From Nocardia sp. CY41 (GTDB lineage Bacteria > Actinomycetota > Actinomycetes > Mycobacteriales > Mycobacteriaceae), in the NCBI RefSeq assembly GCF_009829325.1, contig NZ_VUOS01000030.1, forward strand, positions 34,341 through 98,340: a stretch of 64,000 nucleotides of DNA, given 5' to 3'. Shown here one piece after another: positions 56,511-64,000 of this stretch (its first letter is position 1; each line of letters opens with the position of its first letter). A program made the translations under genes and the position numbers. The notes beneath the pieces were generated by a model that was not told where the DNA came from, searched no databases, and worked only from the letters and a program-made list of their open reading frames with translations.

Positions 56511-57254
56511 TCAGTCGGCGGCCGGGACGGGCTCGGGGACGTCCACCGGGACAGGTGGCGCCGTCCTCCAGCGTGCGTCGACGACAAGACCCGCCAGGCC
56601 GATGGCCAGGCAGACGCCGGACAGCATCAGCATCGCCGGATGGGTTGTGCCGGTGAGCGCGTCGCCGAGGACGACGGTGCCGATCGTGCCGGGCAGCACG
56701 CCGAGCACCGTGGCGACGAGGTAGGGCCAGAACCGGATCGAGGACAGTCCGCAGCAGTAGTTGATCACCGAGAACGGCACCGCCGCGATGAGCCGGAGCG
56801 AGCCGACCGCAAGCCAGCCCCGTCGCGCGAGACGTTCATCGATCGCGCGCACCGCGGGATGGGTGAGCCGGGCGGCGACCTGCTCCCGGTCCAGCGCGCG
56901 CACGAGCAGGATCGCCAGCACCGCGCTCACGGTCGTCGCGCTGACCGCCAGCGTGATGCCCAGCAGCGGGCCGAAAAGCAGCCCGGCGCTGACGGTGAAC
57001 ACGGTGCGGGGAATCGGCGCCACCGTCACCACAGCGTGCACCAAGAAGAACACCAGCGGGAAGACCGGGCCGACCGACGTCGCCCACTCCTGCACCTGAC
57101 GGGGAGAAGGCAGCGGAACCAGAAGGGCCGCGCCGAACAATGCCACCGCGCCGACGACCAGTGCGACGAAACGCGGGTCACGGATCAGCCTGGCCGCGAC
57201 GCCGCCGCGCCTGCGCTCGGCTGCGTCGTGCCCCTCGATGCTGCGGTCGATCAC
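56511..57254 (-). CDS. TVP38/TMEM64 (DedA-like) membrane protein
   Basis: A 247-residue protein with about six membrane segments and the family signature: APIPRTVFTVSAGLLFGPLL and LRLIAAVPFSVINYCCGLSS. These proteins have reentrant loops and are linked to lipid scrambling or transport. It is divergent from mutA, in the same arrangement as Rv1491c next to Rv1492 (mutA) in M. tuberculosis. Confidence 0.92.
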   Translation of the reverse strand: MIDRSIEGHDAAERRRGGVAARLIRDPRFVALVVGAVALFGAALLVPLPSPRQVQEWATSVGPVFPLVFFLVHAVVTVAPIPRTVFTVSAGLLFGPLLGITLAVSATTVSAVLAILLVRALDREQVAARLTHPAVRAIDERLARRGWLAVGSLRLIAAVPFSVINYCCGLSSIRFWPYLVATVLGVLPGTIGTVVLGDALTGTTHPAMLMLSGVCLAIGLAGLVVDARWRTAPPVPVDVPEPVPAAD

Positions 57255-57383
57255 CGCGACAGGTTACCGGTTGGTAGTGGCGGGCAGGGGTAACGGCTGC
57301 GGATGCGCCCGCTAGCATCAGTGGAAGCGGGACGAATGCCCGTTAACCGAAGTAGTCGCTGAGCTGGGCGAATGTGAGGGTAT

Positions 57384-57408
57384 CGGGCGCGCACTGTCGG
57401 TGCGCCCG
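57384..57408 (+). promoter_or_regulatory. Leader hairpin of the mutA-mutB-meaB operon
   Basis: CGGGCGCGCAC (57384-57394) pairs with GTGCGCCCG (57400-57408) with a two-base bulge and a 5-base loop, ending 4 bases before the purine-rich ribosome site of mutA. It may modulate translation. Confidence 0.35.
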
Positions 57409-57433
57409 TGGTGAGGAAGAGGAACAGCAAGCT

Positions 57434-59290
57434 ATGCCGATTGCTTCAGATCCCGGGGCCGACCCGGTGCCCGAATACGGTGCATGGCGCAAGGGTGTTG
57501 CCGGGGTGCTGGCGAAGGCCCGCCGCGTCGAGGTCAGCGAACTTCCCGAGGAGCCCGAGCGGCTGCTCGACGAGACCACCTACGACGGGCTGACCATCGC
57601 CCCGCTCTACACCCGGCGCGACGAGCTGCCGGAGCAGCCGCTGCCGGGAACTTTCCCCTTTGTGCGCGGCCGGGACGCCACCCGCGATGTGCACCGGGGC
57701 TGGTTCGTCGGCGCGCAGGTCGCCCAGCGCGACGCCGCCGCTGCCAACCGGGAGATCCTGGCCGGGCTGGAGAACGGGATCAGCGCCGTCTGGCTCGGCG
57801 CGGGCGAACGCGGCGTGCCGGTGGCCGACCTGCCCGCCGCGTTGAACGGCCTGTTGTTCGAATTGGCCCCGCTCACGCTGGATGCGGGCGGCGACGTCGC
57901 CGACGCGGCGGCGCAAGTGTTCGCGGTGCTCGACGCCTACCCTGCCCCCGCCCGCGAGGACATCCGGATCGCCCTGGGCGCTGCTCCCTTGACCAGCCGT
58001 TTCGCCGATCTGGCCGATGTGGGTCTCGCCGAGGCCGTCGCGCTGGCCGGACGGGCGGCGGTGCGGCCGGAAACAATCCGCGCGATCACCGTGGACGGCA
58101 CGGTCTTCCACGACGCGGGCGCGTCCGATGCTCAGGAACTGGGCGCGGCCGTCGCCGCGGGCCTGGCCTACCTGCGGTCGCTGACCGAGAGCCTGGATCT
58201 CGCCGACGCGCTGGGCCAGCTGGAATTCCGGTTCGCGGCCACCGACGACCAGTTCGCCACCATCGCGAAGTTCCGCGCCGCCAGGCAGCTGTGGGCACGG
58301 GTCGCGCAGGTCTGCGGCGCACCGGAGTTCGGCGGCGCGCCGCAGCACGCTGTCACCTCGGCCGCCATGATGAGTCAGCGCGATCCGTGGGTGAACATGC
58401 TGCGCACCACGCTTGCCGCCTTCGGCGCGGGCATCGGCGGCGCCGACACCGTGACCGTGCTGCCGTTCGACTGCGCCCTGCCGCCCGGTGAACTCGGCGT
58501 CTCGAAGTCGTTCGCCGACCGCATGGCCCGCAACACCCAGCTGCTGCTGCTCGAGGAATCGCATCTCGGTCACGTGCTGGACCCGGGTGCGGGCTCCTGG
58601 TACGTCGAGGACCTCACCGCCGCGCTGGCGGCGAAGGCGTGGGAATTCCTCCAGGAGATCGAGGCGGCGGGTGGTTACCTCGCCGCGCTGGAGTCCGGGC
58701 TGCTCGCCGAACGCGTCGCGGAGACGAAGACCGCCCGCGACGCCGATGTCGCGCATCGCAAGACCGCCGTCACCGGCGTGAACGAATTCCCGAACCTGGC
58801 CGAGCAGCCGCTGTCCGAAGCGGCGCGCCAGGCCGGTCGCGTCGCCCGCTACGGCGCCGCGTTCGAGGAGCTGCGCAACCGCTCCGACGCCTATCTCGCC
58901 GCACATGGGACGCGGCCGAAAGCGCTGCTGGTGCCGCTCGGTTCGGTGGCCGAGCACAACGTTCGGGTCACCTTCATCGCGAACCTGCTTGCCTCCGGCG
59001 GCATCGAGTCGATCAATCCCGGACCGCTCGCGGTGGACGCGATCGCCGCGTCCGCCACCGACGCCGGGGCGCCGATCGCGGTGCTGTGTGGATCGGATGC
59101 GCGCTACGAATCCGAAGCCGGTGCGGCGGTGACGCAACTGCGGGCCGCGGGTGTGGCCACCGTGCTGCTGGCCGGCTCGGCGAAAGCCGTCGCCGATCTG
59201 GACGACGCGCAGCGCCCGGACGGATTCCTCGCCGCGCGCATCGACGCCGTCGCCGCGCTGTCCGACCTGCTGGAGAAGGTGGGAGCCTGA
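57434..59290 (+). CDS. mutA: Methylmalonyl-CoA mutase small (beta) subunit
   Basis: A 618-residue non-catalytic partner of MutB: N-terminal TIM barrel (about 60-400) with the degenerate substrate region, and a C-terminal cobalamin-binding-like domain (about 470-610) that lacks the DxHxxG histidine. It follows a ggaagaggaac ribosome site at the ATG 57434. It is first in the mutA-mutB-meaB operon and overlaps mutB by one base (TGATG). Together they convert L-methylmalonyl-CoA and succinyl-CoA, feeding propionate, odd-chain and branched-chain carbon into the TCA cycle or supplying methylmalonyl-CoA for methyl-branched lipids. Confidence 0.96.
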   Translation: MPIASDPGADPVPEYGAWRKGVAGVLAKARRVEVSELPEEPERLLDETTYDGLTIAPLYTRRDELPEQPLPGTFPFVRGRDATRDVHRGWFVGAQVAQRDAAAANREILAGLENGISAVWLGAGERGVPVADLPAALNGLLFELAPLTLDAGGDVADAAAQVFAVLDAYPAPAREDIRIALGAAPLTSRFADLADVGLAEAVALAGRAAVRPETIRAITVDGTVFHDAGASDAQELGAAVAAGLAYLRSLTESLDLADALGQLEFRFAATDDQFATIAKFRAARQLWARVAQVCGAPEFGGAPQHAVTSAAMMSQRDPWVNMLRTTLAAFGAGIGGADTVTVLPFDCALPPGELGVSKSFADRMARNTQLLLLEESHLGHVLDPGAGSWYVEDLTAALAAKAWEFLQEIEAAGGYLAALESGLLAERVAETKTARDADVAHRKTAVTGVNEFPNLAEQPLSEAARQAGRVARYGAAFEELRNRSDAYLAAHGTRPKALLVPLGSVAEHNVRVTFIANLLASGGIESINPGPLAVDAIAASATDAGAPIAVLCGSDARYESEAGAAVTQLRAAGVATVLLAGSAKAVADLDDAQRPDGFLAARIDAVAALSDLLEKVGA

Positions 59291-61569
59291 TGACTACTCG
59301 TGAGATCAAGCACGCGATCGGCAGTTTCGCCGACGTGCCGCTGGCCGAGCGGGCGCCGGAGCCCGCCGCCGTCGACCCGGCGCAGGTGACGGAGTACGTG
59401 CGCGCGGCCGCGGCGGCCAACCGGTACGCACCCGACCAGTTGGTGTGGTCGACGCCCGAAGGCATCGACGTGCCGCCGGTGTTCACCAAGGCCGACCGCG
59501 ACGCCGTGGCGGCCGAAGGGTATCCGCTCGACAGCGTGCCCGGCGTGGCGCCGTTCCTGCGCGGGCCGTACCCCACGATGTACGTCAACCAGCCGTGGAC
59601 CATCCGCCAGTACGCCGGCTTCTCCACCGCCGCGGATTCGAACGCCTTCTATCGCCGCAATCTGCAGGCGGGCCAGAAGGGCCTGTCGGTCGCGTTCGAT
59701 CTGGCGACCCATCGCGGCTACGACTCCGATCACCCGCGGGTGCAAGGTGACGTCGGCATGGCAGGGGTGGCCATCGACTCCATCCTGGACATGCGCCAGC
59801 TGTTCGACCACATCCCGCTGGACCAGGTCAGCGTCTCGATGACGATGAACGGCGCGGTGCTGCCGATTCTGGCGCTCTACGTCGTCGCCGCCGAAGAGCA
59901 GGGCGTCGCGCCCGAGCAGTTGGCCGGAACCATTCAGAACGACATTCTGAAGGAGTTCATGGTCCGCAACACCTACATCTACCCGCCGAAGCCCTCGATG
60001 CGGATCATCTCCGACATCTTCGCCTACACCAGCGCGAAGATGCCGAAGTTCAATTCGATCTCCATTTCCGGTTACCACATCCAGGAGGCAGGCGCGACCG
60101 CGGATCTGGAGCTGGCCTACACCCTCGCCGACGGCGTCGAGTACATCCGCGCCGGCATCGACGCGGGCATGGAGGTCGACAAGTTCGCGCCGCGGCTGTC
60201 GTTCTTCTGGGCGATCGGCATGAACTTCTTCATGGAGGTGGCGAAGCTGCGCGCGGGGCGGCTGCTGTGGAGCGAGCTGGTCGCGAAGTTCAATCCGAAG
60301 AGCGCGAAATCGCTGTCGCTGCGCACCCATTCGCAGACCTCCGGCTGGTCGCTCACCGCACAGGACGCCTACAACAACGTCGCGCGCACCTGCATCGAGG
60401 CGATGGCCGCCACCCAGGGCCACACGCAGTCGCTGCACACCAACGCGCTCGATGAGGCGCTGGCGCTGCCCACGGACTTCTCCGCGCGCATCGCCCGCAA
60501 CACCCAGCTGCTGATCCAGCAGGAGTCCAACACCACCCGCCCGATCGACCCGTGGGGCGGTTCCTACTACGTCGAGTGGCTCACCCACCAGCTGGCCAAC
60601 CGCGCCCGCGCGCATATCGCGGAGGTCGAGGCGCACGGCGGCATGGCGCAGGCGATCGGCGAGGGCATCCCGAAGCTGCGCATCGAGGAAGCCGCGGCGC
60701 GCACCCAGGCGCGTATCGACACCGGTCAGCAGCCGGTGATCGGCGTCAACAAGTACCAGGTCGAGGAGGATCAGCAGGTCGAGGTCCTCAAGGTCGAGAA
60801 CTCGCGGGTGCGCGCCGAGCAGATCGAGAAGCTGCAACGCCTGCGCGCCGAGCGCGACCCCGACGCGGTGCGCCGGGCACTGGCCGAATTGACCCGTGCC
60901 GCGGCCTCTTCCGAGGGCGGCATGGCGAACAACCTGCTCGCGCTGGCCATCGACGCGGCCAGGGCCAAGGCCACGGTCGGCGAGATCTCCGACGCGCTGG
61001 AGCAGGTGTACGGCCGGCACCAGGCGGAGATCCGTACGCTCTCCGGTGTGTACCGCGACGAGGCAGGGAAGGTCACCAACATCACCAAGGCGAGCGAGCT
61101 GGTCGAGGAATTCGCCGAGGCCGAGGGCCGCAGGCCGCGCATCCTCGTCGCGAAGATGGGTCAGGACGGCCACGACCGGGGCCAGAAGGTGATCGCCACG
61201 GCCTTCGCCGACCTCGGCTTCGACGTCGACGTGGGCCCGCTGTTCCAGACTCCGGAAGAGGTGGCGCAGCAGGCGGCCGACAACGACGTGCACGTCGTCG
61301 GTGTGTCGTCGCTGGCGGCGGGCCACCTCACGCTGGTGCCCGCTCTGCGGCAGGCGCTGGCCGATGTCGGGCGTCCCGACATCATGGTCATCGTCGGCGG
61401 CGTGATCCCGCCCGGTGACTTCGACGAGCTCTATCAGGCGGGCGCCGCGGCGATCTTCCCGCCCGGCACGGTGATCGCGGACGCGGCGATCGACCTGCTG
61501 AAGAAGCTCGGCGCCGAACTCGGCCACGAACTCGGCAGCGGCGCCGCGGATTCCGCCGCGACGGAATGA
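59290..61569 (+). CDS. mutB: Methylmalonyl-CoA mutase large (alpha) subunit
   Basis: A 759-residue adenosylcobalamin enzyme. The barrel contains YPTMYVNQPWTIRQYAGFST and the substrate-binding RGYDSDHPRVQGDVG; the C-terminal B12 domain has KMGQDGHDRGQKVIA, where H628 of DxHxxG replaces the lower axial ligand. All key residues are present. Its end overlaps meaB by 4 bases (ATGA). No cobalamin riboswitch is seen upstream of the operon. Confidence 0.98.
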   Translation: MTTREIKHAIGSFADVPLAERAPEPAAVDPAQVTEYVRAAAAANRYAPDQLVWSTPEGIDVPPVFTKADRDAVAAEGYPLDSVPGVAPFLRGPYPTMYVNQPWTIRQYAGFSTAADSNAFYRRNLQAGQKGLSVAFDLATHRGYDSDHPRVQGDVGMAGVAIDSILDMRQLFDHIPLDQVSVSMTMNGAVLPILALYVVAAEEQGVAPEQLAGTIQNDILKEFMVRNTYIYPPKPSMRIISDIFAYTSAKMPKFNSISISGYHIQEAGATADLELAYTLADGVEYIRAGIDAGMEVDKFAPRLSFFWAIGMNFFMEVAKLRAGRLLWSELVAKFNPKSAKSLSLRTHSQTSGWSLTAQDAYNNVARTCIEAMAATQGHTQSLHTNALDEALALPTDFSARIARNTQLLIQQESNTTRPIDPWGGSYYVEWLTHQLANRARAHIAEVEAHGGMAQAIGEGIPKLRIEEAAARTQARIDTGQQPVIGVNKYQVEEDQQVEVLKVENSRVRAEQIEKLQRLRAERDPDAVRRALAELTRAAASSEGGMANNLLALAIDAARAKATVGEISDALEQVYGRHQAEIRTLSGVYRDEAGKVTNITKASELVEEFAEAEGRRPRILVAKMGQDGHDRGQKVIATAFADLGFDVDVGPLFQTPEEVAQQAADNDVHVVGVSSLAAGHLTLVPALRQALADVGRPDIMVIVGGVIPPGDFDELYQAGAAAIFPPGTVIADAAIDLLKKLGAELGHELGSGAADSAATE

Positions 61570-62609
61570 GCGAAGCGGGTTCCGCGGCGCGTCCTACCCG
61601 TGCGGCGGCCGCGCGCCGGACCATCGACGTCGACGCCCTCGCCGCGGCGGTCCGCGCCAACGAGCGGGCCGCCCTGGCGCGGGCGATCACGTTGGTCGAG
61701 TCGACCAGGGCCGATCACCGGGCGCTGGCGCAGCAACTGCTGCTGAAGGTGTCGCCGGAGGCGGGCGCGGGCAACGCGCCCTCCAACCGCGTCGGCATCA
61801 CGGGCGTTCCCGGCGTCGGCAAGTCCACCTTCATCGACGCGCTGGGCATGTACCTGATCGAGCAGGGGCACCGCGTCGCGGTGCTCGCGGTGGATCCGTC
61901 CTCTACCAGGACCGGCGGCTCGATCCTCGGCGACAAGACCAGGATGGCGCGGCTGTCGGTGCAACGCGACGCCTACATCCGGCCGTCGCCCACGGCGGGC
62001 ACGCTCGGCGGCGTGGCCAAGGCGACGCGCGAGACCATCGTGCTGCTGGAAGCGGCGGGCTACGACGTCATCCTCGTGGAGACCGTCGGGGTGGGGCAAT
62101 CGGAGGTCACCGTCGCGAACATGGTCGACGTGTTCTGCTTCCTGACCCTGGCCCGGACCGGTGACCAGCTGCAAGGCATCAAGAAAGGCGTGCTCGAACT
62201 CGCCGACCTGGTCGCGGTGAACAAGGCCGACGGCAAACACGAGGTCGAGGCCCGGTCCGCCGCAAGGGAACTCGCGGGTGCGCTGCGCCTGATCCATCCG
62301 CACGACGCGATGTGGCGGCCGCCGGTGCTGACCATGAGCGGTCTGGAAGGTATCGGGCTGGACCGGTTCTGGGACACGGTGCTCGAACACCGCCGCGTGC
62401 TCACCGACGCCGGCGAGTTCGCCGAGAAGCGCCGTCGGCAGCAGGTCGACTGGACCTGGACCATGGTGCACGACCAGTTGCTGCGCAGGCTGGCGGACAA
62501 CCCGCAGGTGAAAGCCATTCGGACGCAGGTGGAAAAGCAGGTTCGCGACGGCACCCTCACCGCCGCGCTCGCCGCCGAGGAGCTACTGCGCGCCTTCGAC
62601 GGACGCTGA
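61566..62609 (+). CDS. meaB: Methylmalonyl-CoA mutase-associated G-protein chaperone MeaB
   Basis: A 347-residue GTPase of the MeaB/ArgK family (Rv1496 type): Walker A GVPGVGKST at about residue 79, the switch region DPSSTRTGGSILGDKTRM, VETVGVGQSE and NKADG. It loads and protects adenosylcobalamin on the mutase. It overlaps mutB, so the three proteins are made together. In M. tuberculosis a MazEF pair lies between mutB and this gene; here they are directly fused in one operon. Confidence 0.97.
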   Translation: MSEAGSAARPTRAAAARRTIDVDALAAAVRANERAALARAITLVESTRADHRALAQQLLLKVSPEAGAGNAPSNRVGITGVPGVGKSTFIDALGMYLIEQGHRVAVLAVDPSSTRTGGSILGDKTRMARLSVQRDAYIRPSPTAGTLGGVAKATRETIVLLEAAGYDVILVETVGVGQSEVTVANMVDVFCFLTLARTGDQLQGIKKGVLELADLVAVNKADGKHEVEARSAARELAGALRLIHPHDAMWRPPVLTMSGLEGIGLDRFWDTVLEHRRVLTDAGEFAEKRRRQQVDWTWTMVHDQLLRRLADNPQVKAIRTQVEKQVRDGTLTAALAAEELLRAFDGR

Positions 62610-62649
62610 CGCGCGCGTCAGGGCCGTAGGGAACGCCGCGCCTTACGGC
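62607..62649 (+). terminator. Terminator region after meaB
   Basis: A 14-base perfect palindrome TGACGCGCGCGTCA (62607-62620) at the stop codon is followed by GCCGTA (62623-62628) pairing with TACGGC (62644-62649). Confidence 0.55.
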
Positions 62650-62762
62650 AGCGTGCTCGCGGGGCGTCGGCGCGCACGTGGGACACTTCGACCCGCGTGA
62701 CGCGTTCGAGCAGCGGCACGCGACGGATTCGGATCGATGACCCGCCGATGGCGCGGTGCGCC

Positions 62763-63746
62763 TTACCGCTGCTCACCGTGCAAGCGGACCTGCGCTACCA
62801 GCGCGCGGTGATCCGCTCCCGGAAGGCTTACGGTTTCCACCGTGACCGCGCTACCGCCGGCAACGAGGATGTGGTCGATGCCGACGAGAGGTGGCCAGCG
62901 CTTGTCGGTGGGATAGGTGACCAGATGTCCTGCCCCGGCCTGCTCGGCGGCGTCGGCGAAGCGGCCGGTGAGCAGCGCGCGGAACTGCCGATGATCGTAG
63001 GTCGCGTTGAAGTCGCCGCCTACGATCGCCGGTCGATCGGCGGGTGATCGGTCGAGAATCGTCCCCAGGCGCGTTAATTCGTCGGCCCAGACCTGCGTGT
63101 CGTACACCGGCGGCACCGGATGGAAAGCGTAGACCGTGACCGGCCCGATGCCCGGGATGTCGGTGGTCGCCGAGAGCTGGTTCAGCACATAGCCGTCGTA
63201 CTCGACGGTCTCCGACAGGGGATGGCGGCTCCAGATGCCGGTGCCGGCTGCCGTCCTCCCCGGGGAGAGATGCCGGTAGGGCAGCAATCGGTCGATGCCC
63301 GCACGGCCGAGATCCTCGATCGCCGCGGGCGTGAGCTCCTCGACGGTGAGCACGGTGACGTCCCGCGCGCGCAACTGCTCGATCAGCGCTGCCGGATCGG
63401 CTCCGTCGAAGAGCAGATTGGCCTGCATCACCGTGATCGTTCGTCCGTTCTCGTGGCCGGAGCGCCCGACGTACAGCGGCGCTTGGGTCCCGATCCCGGT
63501 CGCCAGGACGACGACCGCCACCGCCACACCACTCCAGCGCCGCATCGCGAGGAAAGCCACCGCTGCCACCAGCGCGGAGCCCATCAGATAGGGCGCCACC
63601 GAAGCCGCCAGCACCAGCACCCGAGCCGAGGATTCGGAGAAGTGCAGAGCGACTCCGATGGCTGCCGCGAGGACCGCAAACCATGCCGGCAGGTGGACCA
63701 CGGCCCGAACCGGCTTCGATAGCGCGCGTGAATACACCGGCGGCAC
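62763..63746 (-). CDS. Membrane-anchored endonuclease/exonuclease/phosphatase (EEP)-family protein
   Basis: A 327-residue protein with three N-terminal membrane segments (about 14-35, 42-66, 70-90) and an EEP domain (about 100-320): VMQANLLFDGADPAALIEQL, the catalytic FHPVPP histidine, GGDFNATYDHRQF and the final GIDHILV and GADHRALVAQ. It faces outside the cell and is probably a phosphodiesterase or phosphatase; substrate unknown. A GTG start is used at 63746. Confidence 0.9.
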   Translation of the reverse strand: MPPVYSRALSKPVRAVVHLPAWFAVLAAAIGVALHFSESSARVLVLAASVAPYLMGSALVAAVAFLAMRRWSGVAVAVVVLATGIGTQAPLYVGRSGHENGRTITVMQANLLFDGADPAALIEQLRARDVTVLTVEELTPAAIEDLGRAGIDRLLPYRHLSPGRTAAGTGIWSRHPLSETVEYDGYVLNQLSATTDIPGIGPVTVYAFHPVPPVYDTQVWADELTRLGTILDRSPADRPAIVGGDFNATYDHRQFRALLTGRFADAAEQAGAGHLVTYPTDKRWPPLVGIDHILVAGGSAVTVETVSLPGADHRALVAQVRLHGEQR

Positions 63747-63896
63747 ATTACATGTCGACGCTCGGGCGGGTGTTCCGGCCGGTGAACTGTGCCGAGGCGG
63801 TGGGTGGTGGCGCGACCGGACCGCGCCCGGGGCGCGAAGCGGAAACGCCCGTGCGCACTGCGGTGCTGTCGCTGGGGGGTGTCCCTATGGTGTTCG
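63747..63896. other. Interval beside the insertion sequence
   Basis: About 150 bases between the EEP gene start and the transposase stop. It must contain the IS boundary. I cannot place it, as IS110 elements lack clear terminal inverted repeats. Confidence 0.3.
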
Positions 63897-64000
63897 TCAA
63901 GCCGCTGAGGTCGTGGGTGATCGGTAGAGTTCGCCGTGTTTGAGCATCGCGTAGAGGACGTCGCAGCGTCGCCGGGCCAGGCAGATGAGGGCGGCGTTGT
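63897..64000 (-). mobile_element. IS110-family transposase, C-terminal end (cut by right edge)
   Basis: Read leftward, the last 34 codons are NAALICLARRRCDVLYAMLK and then HGELYRSPTTSAA with TGA (63899-63897). The ALICLARRRCDVL.AML segment is typical of the C-terminus of IS110/IS116/IS902 transposases, which are bridge-RNA-guided recombinases. Only 104 bases are inside the window. Confidence 0.85.

Noticed and set aside
57255..57433. Cobalamin riboswitch before the B12-dependent mutase operon
   Set aside because: The B12-box (GCCACTG-like) and the usual length are absent; only a simple hairpin is present.

Overview
The window is chromosomal DNA of a very GC-rich actinobacterium of the order Mycobacteriales, most like Nocardia. 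The evidence is WhiB, IdeR-type iron boxes, frequent GTG starts, ATGA-coupled operons and gene order. From 479 to about 38,960 the backbone follows the Mycobacterium tuberculosis Rv1832-Rv1850 block: gcvP, VWA protein, glcB, two CNNM/CBS proteins, guaB1, M56 protease, BlaI, hotdog thioesterase, ureABC. From 56,511 to 62,609 it follows Rv1491c-Rv1496: TVP38 protein, mutA, mutB, meaB. The identifications come from reading translations and motifs by eye; no search was run.

Layout. 1-6,900: tandem glycine riboswitch with gcvP, an SRPBCC-ArsR pair, a VWA/solute-binding protein, WhiB and an HNH nuclease. 7,100-13,530: DM13 protein, an acyl-CoA dehydrogenase divergent from an HxlR regulator, then a four-gene operon (SDR, zinc dehydrogenase, TetR, acyl-CoA dehydrogenase) behind a palindromic operator. 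13,700-16,210: malate synthase G, then a 33-codon gene boxed between two nearly identical terminators. 16,500-22,390: membrane protein, hotdog protein, flavodoxin-like quinone reductase, DUF305 and LVIVD secreted proteins, a conserved actinobacterial protein. 22,430-30,870: CNNM pair, guaB1, EamA transporter, DEAD-box helicase, M56/BlaI with a BlaI box. 30,880-34,880: an IdeR-controlled ferric-siderophore import cassette, a truncated FhuF-like gene, and a second IdeR promoter reading into a ~95-nt terminated transcript. 35,100-39,250: carbonic anhydrase lipoprotein, thioesterase, ureABC without ureF/G/D. 39,370-52,970: accessory genes (secreted and lipoproteins, YaeQ, SUKH-like, PAP2-DAGK fusion, regulators, SRPBCC-ArsR-SRPBCC operon, UvrA-like ATPase, VOC, AraC, acyltransferase). 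53,000-56,500: ArsR/SmtB-type sensor divergent from a long leader with two micro-ORFs preceding a CorA-family transporter, then a SnoaL-like protein and an HtrA-like protease. 56,511-63,750: TVP38, methylmalonyl-CoA mutase operon and an EEP nuclease. The right edge cuts an IS110-family transposase.

The most interesting point is the IdeR promoter plus terminator hairpin at 34,744-34,875. It lies between the blaI and thioesterase (Rv1847-like) genes, where M. tuberculosis encodes the iron-responsive sRNA MrsI (ncRv11846). I read it as a Nocardia counterpart of MrsI, separated from blaI by an inserted siderophore cassette whose last gene has lost its iron-sulfur tail. The second is the ~470-nt corA leader with acidic/proline-rich micro-ORFs, which resembles the design of enterobacterial mgtL/corL magnesium leaders. 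Metabolically the window joins glycine cleavage, the glyoxylate shunt, propionate/methylmalonate handling, purine interconversion, iron and magnesium supply, and urea hydrolysis.
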